DNA of 64,000 nucleotides from Thiomonas arsenitoxydans (lineage in GTDB: Bacteria > Pseudomonadota > Gammaproteobacteria > Burkholderiales > Burkholderiaceae_C): positions 2,790,001 through 2,854,000 of the forward strand of contig NC_014145.1 of NCBI RefSeq assembly GCF_000253115.1, read 5' to 3'. Made by a program: the position numbers and the translations under genes. The notes below the pieces were generated by a model. It made no database searches. It had not been told where the DNA came from and saw nothing but the letters and a program-made list of their open reading frames with translations. Positions 30,019 through 38,551 of this stretch are shown here, in pieces (the stretch's first letter is position 1; each line of letters begins with the position of its first letter).

Positions 30019-30441
30019 CGAGCAACTCGCGCGTCGTGCCACATCTGCTCACGGGCGCGGGGCCGGAGGCGCGCTGTATGGAGAAGCCCCGACCGAAGCC
30101 CGCAATCTAAATCCTGGCGGGGGTTGGGGAAAGAGACCATCCTGCCCGCCGCCGACCCTGAGCCCGAAGTACCGCGCCGCACAGAGCAGCGAGCGGTCGT
30201 TTTGCAACTCGAACGCTTGATGGACTACCCCATGGTGCGTCGGCGCGTCGAGCAACACAACCTCAGTCTGCCCAGTCTGCACGGTTGGCACTATGTGATC
30301 GAAGAGGGTCAGGTGCATGTGTTCGATGTGCGCGGTGGGCGCTTCATTCCGTCCTCCGAATCGGCCCATAGCGGCACGGCCCCCTATGCCGACGCTCCCG
30401 CCGATGACGGCCAGCCGACAGCTCTGCCCCGCGCCCTATGA
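30011..30441 (+). pseudogene. Frameshifted gene with a beta-carbonic anhydrase-like C-terminal end
   Basis: An ATG at 30011 overlaps the nitroreductase stop and opens MSDEQLARRATSAHGRGAGG. The reading then appears to shift near the G-rich run at 30115-30127 into a frame that runs to 30441. The second frame contains RAVVLQLERLMDYPMV and LHGWHYVIEEGQVHVFD, resembling the last 50 residues of beta-class carbonic anhydrases. The CxDxR and HxxC zinc motifs of a full enzyme are absent. The stop overlaps the next ATG (ATGA), an operon-like arrangement. A single missing base would restore one frame of about 143 codons. A separate short gene starting near 30124 is the alternative. Confidence 0.45.
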
Positions 30442-30456
30442 ATATCGCAGATCTAG
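30438..30456 (+). pseudogene. Nitrate-reductase-associated protein gene, first six codons
   Basis: The ATG at 30438 starts MNIADL and is interrupted by an IS1182-type element after CTAG at 30453-30456. The remainder continues at 31996. Removing the element and one CTAG gives MNIADLGDAVRQSISAQFD in a single frame. The start overlaps the stop of the preceding frame (ATGA), which places it in the nar operon. Confidence 0.8.
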
Positions 30457-31995
30457 GAGTCTGGGCGGCAGAATTCCGTGAACCTGTGCCGGAGCGCCGA
30501 TGCTGGGCGAGCGGACTGTTTTTCGGGCACGGTCGGCATGGCCGGTCGTCTCACGCCCCCGAGAGGGCAGCAGCGGGCGTGTTGTGCGGGGCGGCCTGTG
30601 CCCCCATTTCTGTTCAGGCGGGAACCAACGAGGCCATCCGCCGGAGGTTCAGTGCTGCGCAGACGAGTTTCCACTCGGCGCGTACACGCTCAAGGCCGCG
30701 CAGGCTGAACTGGCGGAACCCCAGCACGCTCTTGATCCAGCCGTTGGGCGGCTCGGCGATCCACTTGCGCTTGCGATAGGCGGCGCGTCCCGCGGCGGTC
30801 TGCATCTTCGCGGCCATGGCCGCGGTGTGCGGCAGCCGCGCGGCATCGATGGCCGCGTGCTGCTTGCCTTCGCGCCCCAAGGCCACAACCAGATCGATCG
30901 GCGCATCGCGCAGGTTGTCCTCGCTGCGATAGCCCGCGTCGGCCAGACCCAGCGCGGGCAGCGCGCCCAGGTTCTCCTGGATCGCATCGATCATCGGCAG
31001 CAGCCAGTTGGCATCGGGTGCCGTGTTGTCCAGTTCCGCAGCCACGATGATGTGCGCAGCCTCGTCCACCGCCGTCTGCGCGTTGTAGCTGGGGTCGAAG
31101 CCGCCGCCGGCGCGCTTCATGATGCGGCTGTCCGGGTCGGTGAAGTTCTCCTGCGCCTTGTCTTCGGGCACGCCGAAGTCGCGCTTGAACCGCGCACCGC
31201 GCCGCGGCTTCCCATCCGGCCCCCGGGGACGGCGATCATCATCGTCACTGCGACCACGCTGCGCGTCGGCTTCACGCTGACGCTGTTCCAGCCGCTGGCG
31301 CGCCTGCCGGATCGCATCGAGTCGCGCCTCGCGCCGCTCGATCTCGGCCGGGATGTCGAGTTCGGGCTCCTGCGCCTCGGCCTCGTCGGTGGCCTTGGCG
31401 CGCGCCAGCAGCGCGTCGATCTGCTTTTTCAGTTCGACCTCGGTGTGCTGCATGCGCGCATAGCTCATGGCCTTGTGGCGGCTCGCGTTGGCCTTGACCT
31501 TGGTGCCGTCGATGGCCACCGTGCCCAGCTTGACCAGACCCATCTCGCGCGCCAGGCGCACGACCTGCACGAACAGGTCCGAGAATTCCTGGAGGTGCAG
31601 CGCACGGAAATCCCGGATCGTGCGGTGCTTGGGGAAGTTCCCTGCTGCCAGCATCCGGAACGCCAGGTCCTCGTGCAGCCGGCGCTCGATCTTGCGCGAG
31701 CTGAACACCCCGGTGGCGTAGCCGTACACCAGAACCTTGACCATCATCGCCGGATGGAAGGGCTGGTTGCGCGCTCCGCCACCCTCATAGCGCGCGTAGA
31801 ACGCGCTCAGGTCCAGCGTGTCAATCGTGTCGTGGATGAAGTAAGCCAGGTGGCCCGGCGGCAGCCAGTCCTGCGGCGCCGCCGGCAGCAGCATCACCTG
31901 GTCCGGCTCATAGGGGCGGTAACTAGTGGGCATGCCGTATTAACGCACGCCCACCGTCCTACGTCGACCTCAACAACCTTCTGCCGCCCACACTC
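30457..31995 (-). mobile_element. IS1182-family insertion sequence, copy 2, 1539 bp
   Basis: This is the second copy of the element at 4627-6165, inverted and of the same length. The terminal repeats are GAGTCTGGGCGGCAGAA on the left and GAGTGTGGGCGGCAGAA read inward from the right. The CTAG target duplication lies at 30453-30456 and 31996-31999. The transposase translation is identical to copy 1. It interrupts the nitrate-reductase-associated gene right after its sixth codon and separates it from the nar promoter. Confidence 0.9.
30614..31933 (-). CDS. IS1182-family transposase (copy 2)
   Basis: This 439-residue protein is identical over its full length to the one encoded at 4689-6008, with the same catalytic regions (VAIDGTKVKANAS, LGLADAGYRSEDN, KRKWIAEPPNGWIKS). 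It is intact and on the minus strand, opposite to the nar operon into which the element has inserted. Confidence 0.9.
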   Translation of the reverse strand: MPTSYRPYEPDQVMLLPAAPQDWLPPGHLAYFIHDTIDTLDLSAFYARYEGGGARNQPFHPAMMVKVLVYGYATGVFSSRKIERRLHEDLAFRMLAAGNFPKHRTIRDFRALHLQEFSDLFVQVVRLAREMGLVKLGTVAIDGTKVKANASRHKAMSYARMQHTEVELKKQIDALLARAKATDEAEAQEPELDIPAEIERREARLDAIRQARQRLEQRQREADAQRGRSDDDDRRPRGPDGKPRRGARFKRDFGVPEDKAQENFTDPDSRIMKRAGGGFDPSYNAQTAVDEAAHIIVAAELDNTAPDANWLLPMIDAIQENLGALPALGLADAGYRSEDNLRDAPIDLVVALGREGKQHAAIDAARLPHTAAMAAKMQTAAGRAAYRKRKWIAEPPNGWIKSVLGFRQFSLRGLERVRAEWKLVCAALNLRRMASLVPA

Positions 31996-32613
31996 CTAGG
32001 CGACGCGGTGCGCCAGTCCATTTCGGCGCAGTTCGACATCCTGCCCCCAATTGCAGAGGTCAGTTCGCTGCTGTTCAACTTCGAATCGGACTATGCAAAG
32101 ACCTTGTGCTGCATGCCCATGCTCGTGCGCTACAGACTTGATGAGTGCCGGATCAAACTCTCGCTGCAAGACTGGCAAACCCTCGATCTGGCAACGCGCA
32201 AAAGACTCATCACCGAGGACCTCGATCCACTTGGAGGGAAGAGACGCTATCGGCACCTGCTCGTGCAGGCCATCGTCCATCAGGCCAAGACCCGGGTGGT
32301 CAGAATGCCTGCAAGCCAGGAGGAATTGGAATGGAACTGCTTGTATCTGCCGGATCGCGTGCGGCAAGCCGCAGTGGATAAGGCCCTGCGACTTGATGGC
32401 CCGCGTGCCTGGTCAGAACTCAACGCCCTGCAACGCTTCACCCTGTTCAAACTGACCCGGCCGGGTCACAGGAATCGCAACTTCCCTCTTGCCCTGCGGG
32501 AGTTCGGCTTGTGCTCTCAGTCTGCGCCCAAAGAGAGGGGCGGCTCGACCACGGCCGATGCGCTGTTGGCACCGATGCCTGAACGCCCATGCAACAAGCC
32601 AACCCGAACCTGA
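31996..32613 (+). pseudogene. Nitrate-reductase-associated protein gene, main part
   Basis: This carries nearly all of a Nitr_red_assoc family protein, about 200 residues. Recognisable parts are LLFNFESDYAKTLCCMPMLV, RYRLDECRIKLSLQDWQTLD and ALQRFTLFKLTRPGHRNRNF followed by PLALREFGL. The family is found beside assimilatory or respiratory nitrate reductases; its role is not established. The true start, six codons upstream, has been cut off by the IS, so translation would need an internal start (for example the ATG near 32114). It is probably inactive, although the rest of the frame is open. Confidence 0.75.
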
Positions 32614-32693
32614 TTGCAACAGTGTGGCAGATTTGATGCCTGACGGGTCGCCTTGGTTGGCCCCGATCGCGTGATTCGCCCATGCCAGTGGCG

Positions 32694-32894
32694 TCACGCC
32701 ACCGATACGTTGCCACCGAGTCGATACCCCATCGCCTTGTACCCACGCTGGCGTTTGTCCCACATCCGCAGCAGCGCCGGGTGACCGGTGTCCACAAAGT
32801 CGATGATCCGCACGTCAGTCTTGCTGGCGTGGTCACGGTGCAGGCGCCCGGCATACTGCTGCAGCGTCCCCTTCCAAGACACCGGCGTCGCAAG
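32694..32894 (-). pseudogene. C-terminal end of the TOTE-type primase-helicase
   Basis: Read on the minus strand this gives ATPVSWKGTLQQYAGRLHRD and VRIIDFVDTGHPALLRMWDK then RQRGYKAMGYRL before a TGA. QQYAGRLHR is motif VI of a superfamily II helicase. It is the continuation of the gene at 35345-37525 and was separated from it by an IS66-type insertion; the duplicated GTCGCAAG (32887-32894 and 35345-35352) marks the break. Joining the two rebuilds LVLATPVSWKGT. Confidence 0.85.
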
Positions 32895-32965
32895 GTAAGC
32901 GTTTGCCGAACCCATCTTTTCAATGAGTCTGAGCTGAGCGAAGCTTGGGTTTTTTCGGGGGCTCC

Positions 32966-33334
32966 ATGCGATCAGACAAACTCAGTGAAGAGCGGATTGA
33001 TGAGATTCTGGCGATTCTTGATGAACTCAAAGCCAGCGGGATGAAGGCCGAAGCGTTTGCGCAAAGCAAGGGGCTGGGCTACGGGCAACTGCGCGGCTGG
33101 CTGTCGAGCGCGCCGCGCTGGCGCGCCCAACGCGCGGGTCTGGCCCTGCCGCCTCGGCGCAGCGCCTTCGTGCGCGCCCACTGCAACCCGTCCCCCGCTG
33201 CGGCTGCGGAGGGAAGCCCCCATCCCGGACACGCCCGCATCACCTGCGAGGGGGCCCAGCGCCGCGCCCAGATTGACTGGCCCGTGGCCCACGCAGCCGA
33301 GTGCGCGCAGTGGCTGCAGGCCTGGCTGGGATAA
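32966..33334 (+). CDS. tnpA: IS66 accessory protein TnpA (OrfA)
   Basis: This 122-residue product of the first IS66 gene starts MRSDKLSEERIDEILAIL. A helix-turn-helix-like N-terminal half (AEAFAQSKGLGYGQLRGWLS) is followed by an Ala/Pro-rich linker and a short C-terminal part ending AAECAQWLQAWLG. It is needed for efficient IS66 movement; the exact role is unclear. The stop at 33334 is 3 bp before tnpB. Confidence 0.8.
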   Translation: MRSDKLSEERIDEILAILDELKASGMKAEAFAQSKGLGYGQLRGWLSSAPRWRAQRAGLALPPRRSAFVRAHCNPSPAAAAEGSPHPGHARITCEGAQRRAQIDWPVAHAAECAQWLQAWLG

Positions 33335-33337
33335 GCC

Positions 33338-33673
33338 ATGCTGCGCATGGAGGCCATCTGGCTGGCCGTGGGCGCCAGCGATCTGCGCGGCGGCATGGAC
33401 AGCCTGCTGGGGCAGGTTGTGGCCCGGTTTGGCTCAGCACAACGCCACCATGCCTACGTGTTTGCCAACCGCCGCGCCACCCGGCTGAAGGTGCTCGTCT
33501 TTGATGGCTCGGGGATCTGGCTGTGCACGCGCCGACTGCAAGAAGGCCGGTTTGCCTGGCCGCAGGACGATCATGAGGCGCTGCACCTGAGTGCCGAGCA
33601 ATGGCGCTGGCTGGCCGCCGGCCTGCCGTGGCAGCGCATGACCGCGCACGCCAGCGCCATTGCCGTGGTGTAG
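33338..33673 (+). CDS. tnpB: IS66 accessory protein TnpB (Orf2)
   Basis: This 111-residue protein has the characteristic TnpB features: AIWLAVGASDLRGGMDSLLG near the N terminus, AYVFANRRATRLKVLVFDGS, then GIWLCTRRLQEGRFAWP. It is conserved in all complete IS66 elements and required for transposition, although it has no catalytic site. It is complete and not fused. Confidence 0.92.
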   Translation: MLRMEAIWLAVGASDLRGGMDSLLGQVVARFGSAQRHHAYVFANRRATRLKVLVFDGSGIWLCTRRLQEGRFAWPQDDHEALHLSAEQWRWLAAGLPWQRMTAHASAIAVV

Positions 33674-33743
33674 TCCCCCCGGGCGTTTGTCGATCGGGGC
33701 AACTCCCGATTCTCGCGCGCGCGTGCGCGCGAGAGAATTCGGC

Positions 33744-35303
33744 ATGGTCAGCGCCATCGACGACGACAAACTCCAGTCCCTGGGCGACGATCCGGCGGCG
33801 CAGTACGCGCGCACGGTCATTGCGCAGTTCGGTGCACAGATCGCGCACCAGCGTGCCGAGCTCAAATTTCAATCGACCAAGATTGCGGCCCTGAGCTTCG
33901 AGCTGGCGCGCCTCAAGCAATGGCGCTTCGGCCAGTCCAGCGAGAGCCTGGACACGCAAGGCCAGCTCTTCGACGCCAAGACGCAGGCGCTGCTGCAAGC
34001 CGAGGAACAGGCCGAGGACCGCGCCGCCGATGAGGAGCGCACCGCCCCAGGCAAACGTCTCCCCAAACGCCAGCCCCTGCCCAGCCAGTTGCCGCGCATC
34101 GAACACCGCTACGAGATCGACTCCGGCCTGTGCCCGCAGGGCCACGCCCTGCGCCGTATCGGGCAGGAGATCAGCGAGCAGCTCGACTGCGAGCCCACAC
34201 GCTTCTTCGTGCACCGGCACGTCCGCGGCAAGTACGCCTGTGCGTGCTGCCAGACGGTGTTGGCTGCACCCCTGCCAGCGCAACTCATTGACAAAGGCAT
34301 TCCCGCCCCCGGCCTGCTGGCGCAGGTGGTGCTGGCCAAGCACGACGATCACCTGCCGTTGTACCGCCAGGAGGAGATTTACCGCCGCAGCGGCGTGCAC
34401 CTCCCGCGCTCGAGCATGGCGCAGTGGGTGGGCCTGTGCGGCGTGCGCCTGGAACCGCTGGCCCAGGCCCTCAAAGACCATCTGCTGGAGCAACCCGTGC
34501 TGCATGCCGATGAGACCCCGGTAGCCGAGCTCGCTCCGGGCACGGGCAAGACCCACCGCGCCTATGTCTGGGTGTACCGCAGCGCGGCTACGCCGGCCGT
34601 GGTGTTTGACTATTGCGCCAGTCGTGCCGGTGCGCATGCGCGCGACTTTCTGCAGGACTGGTCAGGCACCTTGCTCACCGATGACTTCAGCGGTTATAAG
34701 GCGCTGTATGCCCAAGGGAGCGTTGTGGAGGCGGGTTGCTGGGCGCATGTACGCAGAAAGTTCTTCGAGGCGCACAAGCTGGCGGGCAGCGCGATTGCGC
34801 AGGAGGCGCTTAAGCGCATCAAAGCCTTGTATGCCATTGAGCAGACCCTTCAGGAGCATCCGCCCGATGGGCGCACCGCGCTGCGCCAGCGCCAAAGCCA
34901 ACCCCTGCTCGATGCCTTGCACGCCTGGCTGATCGGGCAGCGCTCGCTCTTGGCCAAGGCCGACGCCACGGCGCGGGCCATCGACTATGCGCTGGGCCGG
35001 TGGCGGGCGTTGTGTGTGTTTGCCACCGATGGGCGCGTGCCGATCGATAACAACGCGGTGGAAAACGCGATTCGGCCTCTCGCCCTGGGCCGTAAGAATT
35101 GGCTCTTCGTGGGCTCGCCCCAGGCCGGCCGCCGAGCCGCCGTGCTCATGACGCTGATCGAATCGGCCAAGCTGTGCGAGGTCGACCCCTGGGCCTATCT
35201 CAAGGATGTGCTGACGAAGCTGCCCACCTGGCCCAACAGCCGTCTGGGCGAATTGCTGCCGCACAACTGGGCGAATACCAATCCCCCTGCACTCAGCACC
35301 TGA
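33744..35303 (+). CDS. tnpC: IS66 transposase TnpC
   Basis: This 519-residue DDE transposase starts with a leucine-zipper-like coiled coil (QIAHQRAELKFQSTKIAALS). A zinc-finger domain follows (CPQGHALRRIG to CACCQTVLAAPLP). The catalytic core has Asp in PVLHADETPVAEL, Asp in TLLTDDFSGYKAL and Glu in DNNAVENAIRPLALGRKNWL. The ATG at 33744 follows a GAGAG site. It is complete, so the element may be functional. Confidence 0.93.
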   Translation: MVSAIDDDKLQSLGDDPAAQYARTVIAQFGAQIAHQRAELKFQSTKIAALSFELARLKQWRFGQSSESLDTQGQLFDAKTQALLQAEEQAEDRAADEERTAPGKRLPKRQPLPSQLPRIEHRYEIDSGLCPQGHALRRIGQEISEQLDCEPTRFFVHRHVRGKYACACCQTVLAAPLPAQLIDKGIPAPGLLAQVVLAKHDDHLPLYRQEEIYRRSGVHLPRSSMAQWVGLCGVRLEPLAQALKDHLLEQPVLHADETPVAELAPGTGKTHRAYVWVYRSAATPAVVFDYCASRAGAHARDFLQDWSGTLLTDDFSGYKALYAQGSVVEAGCWAHVRRKFFEAHKLAGSAIAQEALKRIKALYAIEQTLQEHPPDGRTALRQRQSQPLLDALHAWLIGQRSLLAKADATARAIDYALGRWRALCVFATDGRVPIDNNAVENAIRPLALGRKNWLFVGSPQAGRRAAVLMTLIESAKLCEVDPWAYLKDVLTKLPTWPNSRLGELLPHNWANTNPPALST

Positions 35304-35344
35304 CCTTCACTTCGGGTGTCAAGAGGGGTTGGCGGGACGCTTAC

Positions 35345-37525
35345 GTCGCAAGGACCAGGGTGTCGAGCGGCGGGTGATCGAATCCCTCGCCAACCAGCTT
35401 GCCGGTGGACAGGAGGACGCGCGGCGCATCGGGCGCAAGTGCATCCAGATCAGCCACCAGCGCCGCTCGCTGCTTCCTGGACATTCGGCCGTGCAAAACG
35501 AAGGGCGCCGGCTCCAACCCATCGAGCGCCGCCTTGATCGCATCGAGGTGTTCAGTGCGTTCGGTCAGAACCAGCACCTTGCGTCGCTGCGCGACGGCTT
35601 CACGCACCTCGGAAGCGATGGCTTCTGTTCTGGCCTGGTCATTGGCGAGATGCCGAAACACGTCCTGAATGCCTGCATCGGTTGGCAGATCCATCCGTGT
35701 GAAGCGTGAACGCGGCAGCACCTCGAGATCGTGCGGTGCACTGGCTGGCGTCGCCGCCGTGTATCGGATCGGACCGCACTGCATGAAGATGATGGGCTGG
35801 TGACCATCACGGCGGATCGGCGTCGCTGTCAGGCCCAGCACATATTTCGCTTTCGCCCGTTTCAGGATGGCGTCGAAAGACGCCGCGCCGACGTGATGAC
35901 ACTCGTCGACGATCACCTGCCCATAGTCCTCGACCAGTGGGTTCACCTCGCCCTGGCGGGACAGGGACTGCATCACGGCGATATCGATCTTGCCCGTCGG
36001 TTTGGCCTTGCCGCCGCCAAAGGCGCCGACCACGCCCTTGGCGACGCCCAGAAAGGCTTGCAGGCGCTGCTGCCACTGCTTGAGCAGTTCCGTGCGATGC
36101 ACCAGCACCAGGGTGTTGACGCCCCGCCGGGCAATCATCGCGGCGGCTGTGACCGTCTTGCCGAAGGCGGTTGGCGCGCACAGCACCCCGGCATCGTGGG
36201 GGAGCAGTCCGGCAACTGCGCCTCCTGATCGAGGCGCAGGCTGCCGACGAACGACACGTCCAGCGGCTGGCCGCCGAAGCGTTCGTCTCGCAGGTCACAG
36301 GCAATGCCGTTCTCTCGCAGCAAGGACAGCGCGGCATCCAAGCACCCCCGCGGCGGGGCGATGTGCTGGGGATAGCGCTCGGCGCAGCCAATGACGCGCG
36401 GCTTGTCCCACACCGACATCCGCATCGCCTGGGCCTTGTAGAACTCAGGGTTCTGGAAAGCCGCCAGCCGGATCAGCCGGTTGGCCAGAGCCTGCGGCAA
36501 CTCGGCCTTCTCGAAATAGATCAAATTGGCCAGCGTGACGGTCAGTGCCTTCGGCATCAGCCCGGCCAGCTTCTTGGTCGATATGTTCTCGCGCCTCCAA
36601 GGGGTGGCTAGGTCCTCGTCATCGATGAAGTTGACATCCAGCGGATGGACGCCACCCGTGGCCCGCAGGATGGTCGGCTCGATGTCGTGCGCGTCCATCG
36701 ACTGGATCGACGCGAGAAACGCCCATTGATCGGGGTACGGTCGAAGACCCGCATCGACGAAGACGCTGAAACCCTGCTCCCTCGGACCCCTCTGCAGCGG
36801 CAAGGCGATCAGGTTGCCGAACCCGCCCTTGGGCATGGTGTCCTGGTTCGGAAACAGCCGGTCATAGGATTCCAACTTCAATTGCCGGGTACGCGAACAA
36901 GTGTGGCTGATGATGGCAGTGCCAAGGCGTCGGGCGTCAAGTGCAGAAACGCGGCGGGCGAAAAACACCCACGCATGCGCGCCATTCCAGAGCGAGAGAT
37001 TTCCAGCGCAGCCGGAACCCCCAGTTCGTGGCAGGATTGCATGAAGGCTCGAGCATCATCACGCCAGTCTGCCTCGTCAAAATCGACTGCAAGAAAGTGG
37101 CAGGTGTCATCCTCCAGCAGAGGATAGACGCCGATCGTGTGCTTGCCAGCCAGATGGTCGTAGATCACCGCATCGGACAGCGGGATCAGCAGACGGTTGC
37201 CGCAGTCACCGCACTTGATACGCGGCTTCTCACAAACACTGGCACGCCACTCGTTGACGCAGGCTGGGGCATAGCCCGATTTGCCAGAGGTCTTGCCCTC
37301 CCAGCGGATCGGGTACACATCTGTTCGCCCGCGAAATAGACGGCGGAACAGTGCCACCTTCTCAGCAGTGGACAACCGGGATGTCTCGGGCTCCTGTTCG
37401 ACAACTACTGGCTGTGGCAGCGCCCGCCATTCGATCCCATGAGATTCGAGCAGTGAGATCAGGCGGGCGTTTTCGGCTTGGAGGACTTCCAGTTCCAAGG
37501 CCAGATCGACCTCCGAGCCGTTCAT
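35345..37525 (-). pseudogene. TOTE-type archaeo-eukaryotic primase/SF2 helicase, disrupted
   Basis: Read from 37525, the N-terminal part has a coiled coil, then RLFRGRTDVYPIRWEGKTSG, a Cys-rich segment (CEKPRIKCGDCGNRLL) and the primase acid motif FLAVDFDEADW. The frame shifts at about 36985, where one base seems missing (GGAATGGC instead of GGAAATGGC). This lies exactly within the expected SGNGAHAWVFF histidine motif. The second segment contains SYDRLFPNQDTMPKGGFGNL. A further apparent 1-base loss near 36219 precedes the helicase, with Walker A APTAFGKT, DECHH box and TATPIRRDGH. IS66 then removes motif VI. Such enzymes belong to predicted TOTE anti-mobile-element systems. The gene is inactive. 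Confidence 0.8.
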
Positions 37526-37857
37526 CCGGCGCGAACCGCGGTGAAAGCCGAGTCGTCGCCCAGATAAATGAAAATGCGCCTCTGCGCCTGATCGCCTGTC
37601 ACCTCCAGCCAGCCGCGCCCGCTCATCGGGTCGTTTTCATCAGCGCCCGACCAGGAGAATTCAACACGCACCACGCCGCCAACCCCGCCGACACGAGCAT
37701 CGATGTCGCCCTGCACCAAGCCGAATTGGAACGCGCCCGTCAAATCGTCACGGAGCGTGATATGCGCCGGAACTTCGCTATCAAAGTAATCAGCGTCCCA
37801 GACTTCCATGCCGGTAATGCGACAGGCGCCCAGCACAGCCTTCTCGGATTTGTTCAT
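37522..37857 (-). CDS. Small hypothetical protein co-transcribed with the primase-helicase
   Basis: This 111-residue protein starts MNKSEKAVLGACRITGMEVW. The C-terminal half, MSGRGWLEVTGDQAQRRIFI then YLGDDSAFTAVRAG, looks like a compact beta-rich domain. I do not recognise a named family. It overlaps the primase-helicase start by 4 bp (ATGA) and the upstream gene end by 4 bp, so all three were translated from one message. The tight coupling suggests a functional partner of the primase-helicase in the same conflict system. Confidence 0.65.
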   Translation of the reverse strand: MNKSEKAVLGACRITGMEVWDADYFDSEVPAHITLRDDLTGAFQFGLVQGDIDARVGGVGGVVRVEFSWSGADENDPMSGRGWLEVTGDQAQRRIFIYLGDDSAFTAVRAG

Positions 37858-38216
37858 TCGTCCCCCTCCAATCCAGCCTCCGACCAGATGTGATCAAAGT
37901 CATCACCCACGCCCCAGCCGACGTCCTGGCCGAGTTGGCGCACTCGGTCGAGCCGGGCGAGGAATGCTTTCTGCTGCGCCTTGGGCAAGGCCAGCACGTA
38001 TTTGAGCGCCTGCTCGAACATCCGCACCAGCGCGTCATAAAAGCCATCGTGGTCCATGCCGCATCCGGCCAGAAAATCGAACACGTCCTCGCAGTAAAAC
38101 ACCGTGAGTTCGGCCAAGCCCTCGGGCTGACCAACCGCCTTTTTGTAATCGCTGGTGGCCTTTTTGGCCTTGGCTACAGAGATCGGGTTGCGAAAGTGCT
38201 GCGGGTGCCAGGCCAA
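37854..38216 (-). CDS. Hypothetical protein upstream in the primase-helicase operon
   Basis: This open frame of 120 codons has a TTG as its first possible start, so the N terminus is uncertain and may have been lost. The product has NPISVAKAKKATSDYKKA, then DHDGFYDALVRMFEQALKYV, KAQQKAFLARLDRVRQLGQD and an acidic end DDFDHIWSEAGLEGDE. It appears helical and soluble. I do not recognise the family. The stop overlaps the next start (ATGA). The immediately upstream sequence is a truncated HTH gene in another frame, so this gene may be a remnant fused at a deletion junction. Confidence 0.5.
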   Translation of the reverse strand: MAWHPQHFRNPISVAKAKKATSDYKKAVGQPEGLAELTVFYCEDVFDFLAGCGMDHDGFYDALVRMFEQALKYVLALPKAQQKAFLARLDRVRQLGQDVGWGVGDDFDHIWSEAGLEGDE

Positions 38217-38331
38217 AGCGGCTTGTCAAGTCAGGCCGCCCAACTTCACCCATGTAGTACAGACGAAAGTCGATATACGCCAAGCGCTCGCGTTGGGCTT
38301 GGCTCAAACTTTCGACACGCTGAGAGTGCAT
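38200..38331 (-). pseudogene. Truncated HTH regulator (N-terminal remnant)
   Basis: The frame from ATG 38331 reads MHSQRVESLSQAQRERLAYI then DFRLYYMGEVGRPDLTSRFG and LAPAAL. This resembles the N-terminal winged helix of WYL-domain repressors of the BrxR/CapW type, which commonly regulate phage-defence operons. After about 40 residues the similarity ends, no WYL domain follows, and the frame runs into unrelated sequence. I read it as the remains of the regulator of the primase-helicase operon. Confidence 0.45.
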
Positions 38332-38551
38332 GGTCAGAGACTCCTGATCCATGCATCACGACCGAAAGACCGCGAGATTTGGATTCACCACTCATCATGG
38401 CACCTTGCATGTCATCATTTTGATTACATGACGCGCCATCACCTGTATCTGAGAAAAGAGGGTTAGGTGCCGCTGTTCGCCCAGTCGCAGGCTCCGAGGT
38501 GCGTGGGCAGGCCAGCAAAGAAGCCAAGCTCGGCATTTGCTGCCCGCTGGA

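Larger units (their letters stand above)
32895..35344 (+). mobile_element. IS66-family insertion sequence, 2450 bp
   Basis: The ends are inverted repeats starting GTAAGCG: GTAAGCGTTTGCCGAACCC on the left and GTAAGCGTCCCGCCAACCC read inward from the right. The 8-bp duplication GTCGCAAG flanks both ends, as is standard for IS66. It carries the three genes tnpA, tnpB and tnpC in order on the plus strand, all open. It splits the primase-helicase gene just before helicase motif VI. Confidence 0.93.
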
